This document shows positions 10,613 to 24,280 of a stretch of 64,000 bases of DNA, in pieces (the stretch's first letter is position 1; each line of letters opens with the position of its first letter). The position numbers and the translations under genes were made by a program. The notes beneath the pieces were generated by a model. The model did no database searches. It saw only the letters and a program-made list of their open reading frames with translations, and was not told the DNA's origin. The stretch comes from Zonotrichia leucophrys gambelii (Eukaryota; Chordata; Aves; Passeriformes; Passerellidae): positions 40,896,729-40,960,728 of the forward strand of contig NC_088169.1 of NCBI RefSeq assembly GCF_028769735.1, read 5' to 3'.

Positions 10613-13600
10613 GACCAGGATAAATAGGTGAAGGTGTGTGTATATATGTGTCAGGGGAGAATTAGCCTTATTTGTGTTGAAACAGGTCTGTACTAGGAAA
10701 AAATAGTAAACTAGGATGAGCATTTAAAGCTTTTCTGGGAAAAAAGTCTTTTCTTCATGGCTCTGTGTATTCCTGTTCCATGCTGACAAGCCCTGTATTT
10801 TTGATACCTCCCTAATGAAACACATCCTTGGGTAAGAAGCTTCCTCTGGGATGGTGCCAGCATACGCTGCATTCTCTGTCCTACTAACTGTCCTCCACAG
10901 TCCCCAAGCGCGCCTTGTCTCTGTCAGTCACCCTGATTATAATTTTGAACTCTGTTGCACAGAAGTCACAGTGTCCCAGAAGCATCTACTCCCACTGTTA
11001 AAAATTGCTAATTATGGAAGTGTCCCTTTCTCCATTAGCTCACCGCTGCAAGCACAAAGTACAAAAATTAGGCTAAAATGTCAAGCAGGGGAGAGGATGC
11101 TGGATTCTTCCTTGGAAAAAGAATGTGAGGGGAGAGGGAAAGAGAAGAGAGCAGGGAATCTTGCATCACTTGAGAGGATGGGGAGAAATGGTGTGGCAGG
11201 TGCCAGGTCCCAGTGTGCCTGTGGGTCAAGGGTCCAAGGTCATGTCGACTGACTGCAGAGGCACAGCCTCTCAGGGGTACCCAATGTGTGTCTTGAGGGT
11301 ATGCTTTGAAACCTTTCTTCTGATTTCATTAAAATTAGATGTGTCTTTATTTCCAAATTATTAATAGTCAGGACATAATGTAGGGAACTGGATGTCCTCA
11401 GAGCTCTTAGAAGGTATTTTAGCAGCTTCACTTCACTCTATCCTGGACTCAGTGTAAACAATTTTCTAATGTAAATAAAGTCTTCGTTTTAAGAGCTCAA
11501 GCTGTTTCCATGACATCCAGTTAGAGACTCCTGGTCACAAAAGAAACTGCTTTGTGCTGTGGGCAATTCTGTGGTACCAAATTTTGTGCAACTGTGGAAC
11601 ACATGGAACAAAAACATGAGGAAAAGGTCACAGAAAAATTTCCTTCTCATAAAGAGAAGTTCCTCTTATCACAAACAAAAATTTTTGTCTCACAAAGACA
11701 CTTCACTTTTCACTTAGAGCTGGCAGAACAGCTTTATATCCCCTTGTCACAGGCTGGCTGTGCTGGGTGTGCAGCTGGGGAGGGGACGAACAGCAGAGTG
11801 TGCGTCATCCCTGCTATTTTTGACCTCAGAAGTACCCACTAGTGTCCCAGGGAGGCTAAATTTATGTTGGGACTGCCTGGAGGTGGCATGTGATGGAACC
11901 ACTGCATTGTTTTGTACCTTGTGCTCAGCCCCCTCCCCAAGGACCCCAATGCCCAGAATCCAGCTTGGGTTTGTCCCAGCTGAGCAGCCCTGGCTCAGGC
12001 ATCCACTGGGATGGGCAAGCTGAGAGTGAAATCATGGAGCATAAGGAAGGCACAACTGCAGGCTGAGGTGGGGCTGTTGAGAGTAATTTAGGAGGCAAAC
12101 CTCAGCAACATGGAGAAGTGTACAATCCTAAAGGAGAACTGTAGTGAGGAGTTGGTAGGTCAGAGCATGGAGCAGCAGGACTGACCCTTCCCCACCTGCC
12201 TGATGCCTGCTGGGCTGGCAAAGGCTTCCTTAGGGGTCTTATCAGCATGGGGAGCACAGTAATGCCAGGTAACTCCTTACACCCAGCTGTTTGTCTCTTG
12301 TGCATGTTCACCAAGAAAAGCTGCCTTGTGGAAACCCAACTAAGCTGTGTGTACCTTTTTGGCAGTTTCTGGACACATGGCAGGACCTGGCTGTGGTGAC
12401 CCAGAGAGAGCCAGTTGTACCCTGGAGAATGGCAGAAGGAGTCCACAAATATGTGTGGCACCAGATAGGGTTTTTGTCTGCCTGCAGCTGTCCCTAAAGG
12501 TGGAAGTGTGGTGAGACACCAGCCTGTCCTGCCCAGCAGCCAGCAGCCTTGCCCAGTCTGGAAGGGAAGCACTGATGACATTTCCTGTGATGGAACCTTC
12601 ATCCCATTGAAGAGCTGTTCCCAAAGCAGGGCTGGACTTTCAAGGCTCAAGCAAGAACTGAGATGCTCTTAAAGCCAAGGGGAAAATACTCTCCTTCATC
12701 TTGTACTAGTTCCGTATATAGATGCTACAGGGGTTTTTCCATCTTAGACATAGTTTTTTTAATACTGATAAACATAAAAAACCCAGCATTTCAAAGTAAT
12801 AAACATGACCAATTTATCCTTCCATAATTCGAGTATTTATCAATCAATTAATTAACTAATTTTATTTTTATTTCATTGCAATCACTAGTGCAGTGTTCTA
12901 TGGTTTCATTGTGTTGCTTCCTCTTGTTTATTCAAATCAGCTCCTTACTAATTTCACAGAAAACTCTTGCACCAACAGGAATGATGGAAAATCTTTCCAT
13001 CCTCATGACCATGATTATGGAAACCTCTAGTGTATTCTTCCTAACATATACTTTAACTTCGTGCTTTTCCAAGAAATAGTAAAAATATATTGAAATTTAT
13101 TATTTTTTTAATGTTAAACTTTGTAAAGAAGGAAGAAAAGATTGTAACCTGTGATTGTAGTTCATTTTTTTTTTCATGATCCAGTTGCAGTTTAATAATG
13201 TAATTGCTGATTACTAATGAGATACTGAGATATTTGCTTTAAGAAAAGGGTACTTGTCTCAAGTCAGGTACAGACACATGCAGAAGGATTATTGGACTGG
13301 ATATTTTATTGCAAGAAACACCCTTTTTGTTTACAACATAGAGGCTTTCAAAAATAATTGCAAATAAATGTAATGAAAAAACCACAAGTGGGCCTTGTGT
13401 GATAAAAAAGAGCTTTATTTCTATTTGTGTATACAAATTGTGAAATGTGTGTGAAGACTATTTATTTAGCTATGCAGTGGTCTCAGTACTAACAAGAGAT
13501 GCAGCAGTAGCAGTAGGTGATAAGGCTGAGCAATAATATATTATTCAAGGCACTTCCTTGGAAATGCATCAGATAGATGTGTAAGTTTCAGAAAAAGATG

Positions 13601-14655
13601 TAAATCTAGTTCTTAATGCTGACTGAAAAAAAGTTTAAAATTTACATTCTAAGTAGGAGTCAAAGGGTTTCCTTAGTAATTATCAGTACTTTATTGAAGT
13701 TTTAAATAAAAATTCAGTGTTCCCATGGCTTGTAGCTGTAGACACCCGTGAATCACTGAAGCCTTTCTCTCAACAGAATGATCTTTCTTTAGTGACCAGC
13801 CAAGAAAATATACTTTGTCTTTCACTTTCTCTGTTGATACTGCTTCAAGATTACCTAGAAGATTATGTTCCACTCCCACCTAGTGGCAAATAAAACATGC
13901 ACAGTATAATTATCTTTTCTTATGGTGAAAGAAATTTGTGTTGCCCTTCCTAGAAATCAGCTCTGACTTGCTTAAAAATTACATGCAAGCAGCTACTAAA
14001 TTAAAGCACACCTACTGGAGTCAGTAAAAATTATAACCTAAAACATGCTTTTGTACCTGTAACTCAGCAGCTTTTGTATAAAAGAAAACTCAGATGAATT
14101 TAGGCCACGGTTTTATGATTTAGCTTCATTTTTCACATTTACTGTGTGCAGTCAGTAATAGGACGAGGCTCTCAACTGCCAAGTAATGGACATTAAATAA
14201 AAAGAAAAGAAAAAGTGAGTAGCAGTTTGTTTGGCTTTAAAATAGCCCAGACAGAGAGTGTCCCTGAGTGGAACCCCAAGCTGCTGGAGCAGCCAGGAGC
14301 TGCCTGGTCCTGACTGAGCTGTCAAATACAGCTCAGAGCAGGTCTGGGCACCAAATCCCATGGGACCAAACTCAGCCACTGGGACTTGCACAGCCCTGAA
14401 GATGTGATGGATGGGATTTAGCTCCAGGTTGCTGGCTCAACACAGGAGTCTATAATCTTGCCATTTGCCTACAGAGTTGGCATAGACTAGTTCTTCTGCA
14501 GAGTCAGCTGTCATTAAAGACCGTCCCTAAGACCGTGGCTGCAAAGTAAATTTGCTGGAGCTGTTTTCCTAGATAGGCTGATGCAATGCTGAGGCTAGAA
14601 CTGAGATGTGTGAAGACATGTTAATTAGCCTGTTTGATTAGCTTCATCATCTTGG
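10613..14655. other. Unique sequence, no gene recognised
   Basis: The longest frames are 133 codons on the plus strand (10851-11252) and 182 codons on the minus strand (12102-12650). The second lies in a locally GC-richer block at about 11750-12660. Neither resembles a known protein. The rest is AT-rich, with an ATTA/TTAA-rich segment at 12830-12880. Confidence 0.55.
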
Positions 14656-16910
14656 AAGCACAGAATCATAAAATTACATGGTTGGGAGAGGCTCCAAGAA
14701 GTCATATAGTGTATTTCCATGCCAAGAGCAGAAACTGCCCTATCAGCAATGTTCCTTGACATGCAGTAATACAACCTAGTCTTTAATATCTCATAAGCTG
14801 GATTTTTCACATTCCTCCTACAGCTTCTTCCACCCTTATGTATCCTCAGTGGTAGAAGGTTTTTTTCTAATGTCTAATCTGTATCTTCTTTGTTATGGAT
14901 GCAGCTCCTTCATTCCTGTATTCCCTTTAGGCAGCCCTGTCTCCAGTTTGGGATTTTCTTGAGTTGACATTGTCTTCTTTCCAGACTGAACAACCTCCTG
15001 CCTCATAGGTGATGTTTTTTATATCTCTGGTCATTCTGAGTGCTGCCCTCTGTACTTAATTACTTAATTAATTACTTTTTTATGAGTTATACTTCTAATG
15101 TTATGACTCAGTAGAATATATAAGTTTTGTCAACAGCATAACATCATTGACTTCTGTTCTGCTTATGATCCACTGAAATGCCAGATCTTAGTAGGCCTGC
15201 TGTCTGGTCCAGTTTTGCAACTCATTATTCCTGCTGAAGTGTAGACTTCTGTACTTTTCTTTGCTGAATCATAGGCTATTTTAGAAAAGGTTTCTTCAGT
15301 TTAGTAATTACTTTGAATTCTAACCCTGTTCAAAAGCTTATTTTCTTCTTTTATGTATTTATTTTTAATTTGCAGATTTGATAGGATTCTGCTTTTTTTC
15401 ATCAGTTGGTAATAGATAGTTCTATTTCTAAGATAACCCTGCAGAAACATTACTTTTGCTCTTCTGCTGCAGTAATTTAATCTGTAGTTCATTTATTTTT
15501 GAGAATTCTGTTTTCCAAGTTCAGCTATGTGATGTCTACTATTTCTCCTCTACCCACATAAGGAAACTATTTTAGCCTAATGTTTGTCCTTGACAAATTC
15601 ACATTGACTGTTATTTGTTTTCTTGTTTTACAGATGCTTAAAGATACTGGGTTGTATGTTTCAGTGGCTTGGTGGAACTGAAGACAACTAGCTATTCTTT
15701 TGTGTTTACTCTTGCTTTTGTCTCTTTTAAAGCTGAGTCTCCCTTTCAAGTTTTACAGCAACTTGTCTGTTCTCCAAGTGGGCTCAAAGATTTCTCACAT
15801 CAAGTTGTGTAATCCACTAGGATAATGTTCATGAGGCCTGGCTGATTTATAAAAACACTTTTCTTACTTAAATGCTTTCCAATCCATCTTATCTCTATTC
15901 TGAACAGTGATTTGTCACTCTTCGTGGTTCATTAGCTAATTGATTTGTTGCTTTGTGTGAAGACAAACATGGAAAGGTATTTGGTCTTCCCTGGTGTCAT
16001 ATGCCAATAGGTTGTCTTTTCAATAAAACAACAGATCCACATTTTTCTTTGTCATCTTCTTGGTACTTGATATCTCTACAGATGGATTTATCTGCCTGCA
16101 TCTCCTTTTTTTTTTAAATTCCTCTGAGAATTTCTGATTTTTCCCTTAATTGTTTATGCTATTATTTTGTGTACCTCCAATCAATCCAACCTTGTTTCTA
16201 TGGATGTGCACTTATTTCCCTCATTTGATATAATTGGAAAGACCATAAGATAGCTAAACTGATTCCTCATTGCAGCTCCTGTCCTCCCTCTGCATTGGGG
16301 GAAGTGTCACTGGCAGACCAGCTTGTCTACCCAGATAAAATTTCCAAGACCCCTTTTTCTCTTTGTATATGAAACTTGTGAGATTTTACCAGTGAATTCT
16401 CTGCACTTATTGAAGACCATCTCCCTGAAATCCCTGTTTAATTACAGTTTTCTGCCTCTTCCCTTCTTAGGGAATGTGAATGTTACCTTTACACACAAGT
16501 CTCACATTCTCAATCACCCTCTGCTTCTGGTAGGGATAAGATTTGCAAAAACCTTCTCTAACTGCTGCTTCTACTCTCTTAAACAAACCAAAACATCTCA
16601 AGAGCTATGTGTGGCTATGTTTTCCCCAAAAAATTTTGGCTCAGTTGAATACCTTCACTAGTGCTGACTCTTGGATAGTTGCAAGCAATTCTGACTTGTG
16701 TTGGTCTCATCTGCCTTGGTGACCAAGAGACACCTAACTCCCCACACTAGCAAACACATCCTTCCTCCCTTCTGTTTCCACCAAAGTTTAAGTTTTTCTC
16801 CTTCAGCATTTTGGATCTCTGAGCCCCACTGATGCACACAGCAATTCTTTCTTTATCTCTTCTTTCCTGGAGAAACTATAAAACTCATTTTAACAAATCA
16901 CTTATTTCCA
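14656..16910 (-). mobile_element. Long, very old CR1 LINE: 3' tail through RT toward endonuclease region
   Basis: Read on the plus strand, the reverse of a CR1 runs from left to right. The inverted tail is 'cagaatcataaaattacatg' at 14660. The 3' UTR block has 'tccagactgaacaacctcct' (14981) and 'ctggtcattctgagtgctgc' (15027). The thumb region is marked by 'ctttgaattctaaccctgtt' (15311). The RT palm has 'aagttcagctatgtgatgtc' (15518, reverse of the VDVIYLDF stretch) and 'ttgacaaattcacattgact' (15590, reverse of the block just before it in ORF2). The linker has 'gtgaagacaaacatggaaag' (15957). The N-terminal part of ORF2 has 'ctcacattctcaatcaccct' (16500), 'ggataagatttgcaaaaacc' (16535) and 'tcctggagaaactataaaac' (16866). 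Order and strand agree along 2.2 kb, although every frame is broken. Divergence is high, so this is an old insertion. Confidence is good for 14656-16600 and lower for 16600-16910. Confidence 0.75.
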
Positions 16911-16930
16911 TAAATCTAATAATGGATAGT

Positions 16931-16988
16931 ATTTGCATAACCCATAATAAGGGATATTTGCATGAGCCATAATAAGGGATATTTGCAG
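16931..16988. repeat. 25-bp tandem duplication carrying octamer-like ATTTGCAT sites
   Basis: A 25-bp unit beginning 'cataataagggatatttgca' starts at 16943 and again at 16968. ATTTGCAT, the reverse of the octamer ATGCAAAT bound by POU factors, stands at 16931-16938 and 16956-16963, and a one-base variant ATTTGCAG at 16981-16988, giving three sites exactly 25 bp apart. The repeat is plainly visible. A regulatory role is inference only. Confidence 0.8.
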
Positions 16989-19900
16989 TGATATAAATAT
17001 TCCTTTAACTGATGGGATCTATTTTCCTCTCCTCATGGAAAGCATTTTGTAGTGGTGTGATTGTTTCATGCTATTGAGTCTGAACTGCTCTAAATTTGTG
17101 CTTATGACAGAAGGTATGGAAAGTTGGTGGGTTTGTCAAGCCTATGCATCCATGTTTTCAAAGCATTAACCAATTCCCACATGCTACAGTTTAGTTTTAT
17201 ATCCACGATTCTGCAACACAGTCGTTGAAATTTTAAAGCTGCCCTTTTGTTAATTGAAAATAGTATCAAGGGTAAATTAAATTAAATGAACAGGGCTGTA
17301 GTGGCATTGTTGATTGATGCGTGGTATTCAGTAAAATCCTCTGTTCTCTTTATTGAACTCAGAAGAGTCCAGGTTCTTTGATGTACAGCTCGCTGTGGTT
17401 TTGTCACAGAGTACACAGGCATTGATTGTAATTTATTTTATGCAGCTTATGGTCCCAGTGTATATTTCATCAAGGCACTAAATACCAATAGTACCATTTA
17501 AAGGATCAACATCTTTGAAGATAAGAACCTCACTTTTTAAAATTATGTTCCATTAGTTTTCCCAAAACCTTATGCTGAAGATTTAATTTGAAGTTTGGTT
17601 GATGAGGTAAAAGGGAAACACAATGTTAGATGGATGGATAATAATTCATAGCTTACCTGAAATTAAAATATTTTCTTTTCTCATATGTTTCTTTGTATTA
17701 ATCTGAATTTTTGAAGATTAAGTTGGAATCAGATATAGGCTCTTCAAAAAACGTAATGCAAAGAATTTCCAAATCCTCATTTGAGTATGCAGAGAGATGG
17801 AACATCAGTGCAGTTGAGGAGAACATTTAAGTTTTGGCTTGAAGGCATTGGCTGTCTAATATATTAGTAGGCAAGCTGTTCATTAAACAGGAGGGAGCTC
17901 TATAATCCCTCAAGAAGCCTTTGGTGTTTACAAATATTTCTCATCATATAGATGAGTCGTGATGTTTTTGATTTTTAGATTGTTGAAAATATGAAAATCA
18001 GCTACTTGATGCTTAAAATGCCTTTGCTTCACAGCGAGCATTCCTCCTATGAAGTTTTATTGTTCTTGACTTTGTGTTTATCTACAGTGAGTAATGATAC
18101 ATCATGGATGATGAATTACAGTCTATTTCAGTGAGGACAAAAAAACCCAGATAAATTTCTGAGTCCAAATATACAATTTTCTCCAATTATGCAAAGCATA
18201 TGAGAAATAAGAAACAAGACAAGAAAGAAAACCAGAAAACATTTTTCAAATATCAACTGTATTGTAAGAGGCAGTAGGGCTGCCTCTTGTGCATTGAGTG
18301 AAATTATTAGTAAGATGAAAAGAGAAGACAATCCACTCCAGAAAAGTGAAGCTACCAGTACTCCTCTAGAAATCCACTTCATGCAGCAGAAACCTGGGGA
18401 CAAACTTGTTCTCTGCATCCTTTCCTAGGCTTGAGAATTTGACTTAGCCTGCGGGTTCTATATGAAAAATTTTCCATGCCATGGGTTATCATGTTTCAGA
18501 GCCATTATGTGTTTTCCAGATTCAAGGTGTGCCTTCATTAGGTTTACTGCTGGATCTTGGGAGGTCTTCAGCTCTTCTGCTCATCTTCTTGGGTCTGAGC
18601 TCCATAATACTCCACTGTCCCTCTGTACTGGGATAACAGAACACCTTGACTTTGGGCACAGGAGCATGTGGAAACCTCCAAACCTAGAGTCTTTGGAAGA
18701 GGAACTTCTATTTTAACAAGAGGGCAAGAATTTATCCACAAGTGAAGAGGTACTAAAGTTTGTCCTGAAGTGGAAGCCAGCAGCAGCTCATGCCCTTCTC
18801 AGTATCATGTATCTGCTTTAAGAGCTGCTGTTTTTAAACTAGAGCTTAAGTGAATGCATTGAGTGAATTCTGTTATAAGGAGCAGAAAGAGTATTGAATT
18901 ATGAAAACAGGTGTGAAATATGTTCTGTGAATGCACTAGAGGAATGTGTCTTGCTTTGAAAACAGCTTGAGAGGTCAATCAGCATTTCCTAAAGGAAAAA
19001 ATTATTTTCATTTCTTGATAATTAAATTAAATGTTTTGTTTTGCCAGTTGTCCTTGTGGTATCAATTGTGAGAGACTGTTAAAGTGATAATTTTTGTCTT
19101 GTGATCTTTAAAAATTATGTTCTTGCTATTTTTTCATGTGAAAGGCAATGACACAGAATCACCATCACAGGCCTTGGGAGCTGACTGGCTCACACTCTAT
19201 GAAGGTAAGTGGAAACCACTGCTGAGACCAGTATCTTGTCTTTCATAAGAAACTGAGAAAGCTTTCCTCACTTAATCTGCTTAAAAACATCCTGAGAGAG
19301 AATAGGAACAAAACTGGTTTGAAAAATTGTATTTGAAGAGTGTTATCTTTGTTGCAGTGCCTGCAGGGAAGGGGCAGAGCTGAGGGTTCAGCACCATCTG
19401 TCCTTGGTGAGTTTTGACTCTGTCCTTTTACTGAAGTCTTGGGTTAGGAGGTGAGATATGCTCATTAAATTTCTCAGTTACTGAAACCTGAGAGAAACTG
19501 CTATGCTGGTGATAGGAGAAACCCTCTGAAAAGCAGGCAATCTATGGAACTGTGGGTTCATTTGGCATACCTGTATCTGCCCTGCACATTATGTGAGCAT
19601 AGCCCTCCCCTCATCCCCTCTGCCCTACCTGTAAATTCCCATTTCCCAACATCACATATTATTGCTCACCTCTGCTTTGCACTGGTGCTGGCTCTTCCCC
19701 ATGTTCTCTGTCTCTGGGCTGGGCAAGGAGCAGCAGGACATGAGTCTAGCCCTGAGCTAGCCAAGGCTGAGGGATCAGCTGGCAGACCAGGCAAAATAAA
19801 TGCCCAGTGAACTCACAGAGAGCAGCCTGAACCTCTGCAGGAGCTGTAATTTCCATCTTTTCTCTTAACCCAGTCATTGATTTTCACATAACTTGAAAGA

Positions 19901-22900
19901 ACTTAATTCCTTTGCCGCTCTTCAAGTAAATCAGATACGGAGGTAAATGAGCTCAAAGAAAATGGAAGGAAATAAGAAAAAGTATCAGGTAAACAGATAA
20001 AGCAGCTGCCTAAATGCATATGTTTTGTTTTCTCAGAAATCAGGTGGAAAATAAGATGCAGTTCAATTTGCAGTAACTTTCCAAGTGAGATAAGGAATAA
20101 TTGCCATATAACAGCTCTTTAGAAAATGATACAGGAGCTAACAGAACCATGATTAAAAAATTTAAACTTTATATCAATACATATATGAAAAAGACTGAAA
20201 TATTTCAAACTTCTGAGCATGGTAAGGTCTTGGTTGTGGCATTGTGTCTGTTCTTGGACAGCACAGCTCGTATTTATGTAGGCCAGCTGGAAACGGCCCA
20301 GAATGGCTACATGTCTCAAAAGTGTGGCTTATGAGAATAGAGACTTAATTTGTATTATTTATTCTATTAAAAAGGAGTCTTCAAAGGCTGCATGCAAAAG
20401 GAAGTTTTCCATGCAGATTTCCATGTCAGTAGTGGATGGGACGAAGAAAAACAAACCTCGTTTTTCAGGAAAGGAAGATGCAGATTAGACATGAACTAAA
20501 AATATCTCCAGTAGTGTCTGGAGCACGTTGCCTAAATCTGTATTTTATTCACCAGTGCTGGAGACCTTCAGTTGCTGATAAATTCCAGGGATGATATGAA
20601 TGTATTGTGATAATTCCACTTCAGGGCATGGAAATTACTTACATGATTTCTTGATTTTTTTCCAGTTTTAGTATTCTAAGACTCCATGTTTGATCGCTGT
20701 GAATGCAAAGGAAAGAAGAATAATTACATTAAGGAATATTAATGATGAAAAGAGCCTGTGAATTCTGGCTATACATCAATTATTTGGGAAATTAGGAGAA
20801 AAACTTATAACCATTCAGGGACAGTTTTCCAAATGAAATGCAAATCTGAGTGGCTCTGAGCAGGAGTACAATCAGTTTCAGAGGATATGGTGCATGTTTT
20901 TCTTATGATTTCAGGGCACTTGGCTCAAAGATATAGAAAGACCCTTCTGGTAATCTTACAGATGCATAATCTTTGCTTCCCAAAAGAAGACAACTGAATG
21001 CTTTAAGCCCATGGGAGTCCTGCTCTAGTTTGTGGATAAGGCAAGTGAACTTGACTCACAGGAGTGTGCAAACTCATCTCTCTTTTTAATGTGCTTCTTG
21101 GTACATTCTCTTCCAAAGCTTTATTTTATTTTATCCCTTCTCTGATGTGCCAGTTGAATATCTAGGGGTTTATAATCCTTCCAATGATAGTGAAACATCA
21201 CGAACACTGGATGGTGGCATTGTAGAATGAATCAGGAATGCAAAACAAGCAGGATCTATTTATATGCACAGATATCCCAGTAATCACGGAAAAGATTTGC
21301 AGAGTAAAATGTGTTATAAAGTACCCTATATAGAATTTACTTTTGGAAGAAGAGTTATAACTATTATGTAAGCTCATTCAGTATTTCAGATTTTAAGTAT
21401 AAAGATTAACAATTGTGGGGGAAAGAAAGCAGAATAATTTATGGCATTTGTTCTCACAGAAAAATCCTTGATTACTTTAAGAATATAGCCTCTGCAAAAA
21501 ACATTATAAAGCAGGCAGACATTTTACAATAGAGTTAATCCTGAAAGGAGGAAAGGCAGAAATATATTTGTGAAAGATTTATTTCATTTTCATTTGATTG
21601 TTGTTTCATGCAGCCATTTTTTTACTTAAGCTCTGCAAGAGTAAGAAGCAACATGAACTCCTGAGTGTCCAGATGGGAGACCCATCCTCTGTGGCCTCAT
21701 CTCAGCCTCACAGGTAGCAGAATCGTTGCCAGTTAGAGACAGCTAATATGTATGGCTGCTCCCTCAAAGAGTTTCACTGAGGTGATAAAATATTTTCTAC
21801 TGGTTTTGCTGAAAAAAAGGCAAGGGTTCCTTGTAGAGGAACCAGAGTTAAAGCTGGTAACAGCTGTCAGAATTTTCTTTATATTTTTTGTGAGTAAATT
21901 TCCAGGTGCTTCAAGTTGCTCCTTATAGCTGGGGCACTTACTGATGCAGATAGAAACTTCTACTTTCTCAAATACCATTTTCCTAGGTCACTCCCAAGAA
22001 ACCAGTCTCCTCCAGAGAGTCCTGAGAAGGACTGGTTCAGGCTGACCTTTTGGCAGTGTGGGCCTGCCCATTCCAGATCTGGGCACTTCTGCTGGATGGC
22101 ATCTTTCAGCACCCTCCTCAAGTTTTGGCTACCAGTGCCAAGCTCTCCCACATGCCTCTCTGCCATACCCCAGCGTTTGCAGCACTTCTCAATTTCATCT
22201 CATGAAAATTCCAGTCTGGAGAGCGTACCCTGTCCTCCTGTTATCTGAGATACGTGGAAACAAAACCAACACAGTCTCAGCCTATTCTTACTTGTAGCAT
22301 GACAGAAGCATCCCTCTGCCCCTCTGGGAGTCCTGGGGCCAAGAGTGGCCCTGGATGGGTGTATTCCTTCAGCTTTTGAGGGGTCAGGGCTGAGCAGGAC
22401 ACACAGCCCCATAGAGGTGTTGGTGGGTGTGTGGCTGCAAATACACCTCCAGGGTGCTGTCAGGTGCAGAGTGGATATTTCAGCTCTGATTTTTTGTCAA
22501 AGGCACCTGCAGAAGCAGTTAAGCTGGATTTACGTCTTTATAGATGCAGTTCTGCTGTCTATTTTACTAGTTTTGAGACTGTCTCTTTTCTCTTTGTGGG
22601 GCATCAAATGACTAAATTGATTTCCACTTTTAATAGGCCTTTTGTCCTGTGGGACAAAAGTTTATGTGTAATATGCAGAACTATATTTCAAGCCCTGGCT
22701 TGTTGAAAAAGTTAGTCATTATTGTTTAGCACGACTTCAGTTTAATGAAATGGAACCAATGGATCCAACTCCTTAACACCCTAGTCTTGAACTGAGTTCA
22801 GGCTCAGACCTTGGATGAAAACAGTGTGGAGAGACAAAAGGAGAGAAAAAACACAAGTGCTGTCTTGCTTAAAACTCCCTGAAATGAAAACATTTGTGCA

Positions 22901-24280
22901 TTTTGAAGACCACTTTTGTGTTAATTAGTGAGAAAGTAGACATTAAATGTACATTTGAGCAATTTTTCCTTTCAGTGTTGGATACTGCTCAGAGACACTA
23001 GATGGCACCTTCTGTTTGCTACGTGCATGGGGCCAGAAATAGGGCCTGTCTGAATGCTGGGGAAAGCTGACAATTATTTCTGAAGCAACTGGTGCATCCA
23101 TATGGATCCTTGCTGATGAAGGAGACAGAAATATCCTGGTGCTCCACATCCAGAAAAATGGGGTGGACAGAGTACCTATTAACTACCTTGTTTCTTCTTT
23201 TTATATCATGTCTGTACTGTAGCTGATGGGCAACAAAACACCCAATTTAGTTAAAGAGCAGGCTGGGAATTATTGTTTTCATGGTGCATTTTAGGGAAAG
23301 GATTTTCAGGAAAGCTCGATGCAATACAGGCAGATAGGGGTGGGACTTAGGCCCACAGAGTATAACTTACCCCAGTGTGAATGTGGAGTCTATGGACATG
23401 TGAGCCTGCAACTGCTTCATCAGACATCTGGCGTCATTCAGGATGCCCTGAAGGATCCCACATAAAGTCTAGCCACTGCTCCTAGGAGGAATGGATTCTC
23501 TGTATAGGCTGAGGATTCCAGCGAGAGGTCATGAGGAACTAGCCAGTGATCACCACTGCATTTGCCAGTGACATGAATGAACATAAATGTAACTCTGCAA
23601 TGGTACCCTTGTAGGAAGAAAATTTAGTCCATGACAAAGCTATTTTTTCTTAATTCAGGGGTGAGAAATCTCTGACTGTTCTTAACAAGTTTCTACAGGC
23701 ATGTATCTTTTAGAAAGAATTCCACTGAATAGTTTGGGAAAAATCTGCCCTGAGCTTATTTTGTGATTTCTGCTCTGTGTTTATCATAGTGAACTCCTCA
23801 TTCTCATCATCCAAAACCAGGGGGATTATGACTGCACTGTTCTGCAAGACATCTCAGGCACAGACCACTAGGACTGCCTAGTGTGTAGTGTAGTGCCCTG
23901 ACATCAAAAGCCCTCATCTGATCAATGTTTAATCCACAGGATTAAGGATTTGCAGAATCCTTGTATCCCATAGATCAGATACCACAACGCTATAAAACAT
24001 CTTCTTTGCCATTGCAAGCAAACCTTACCTTTAATACAAAAGTGGAAGTATGAGAAATTAAATGAAAGGTCTCAGAAAAGAGCAAGGAAGGAACTAGGAC
24101 TAGAGCCAATGACCTGTCCTGTTAGAGCAGGAGCTGATTTGTAAGGAATAAAAGACCAGAGAGTGATGGGGATTGAACTGTGCCAGTGCTACAGAGAAAA
24201 GCAGGGACCATCTCTCCCAGTAGTGCTGTAACTTTAACTTGGAAGGAAATTCCTTTCTATCCCTGGATTTGGTGACATGT
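16989..24280. other. Unique AT-rich sequence, no gene recognised
   Basis: This is the longest repeat-poor stretch of the window. No frame exceeds 110 codons (21916-22248) and none resembles a known protein. 22000-22450 is somewhat GC-richer. I see no splice-bounded exon, CR1 tail or LTR here. Confidence 0.6.

Noticed and set aside
12102..12650. 182-codon minus-strand frame
   Set aside because: No domain, signal or splice support; the overlapping frame on the other strand and the GC-richer local composition explain its length.
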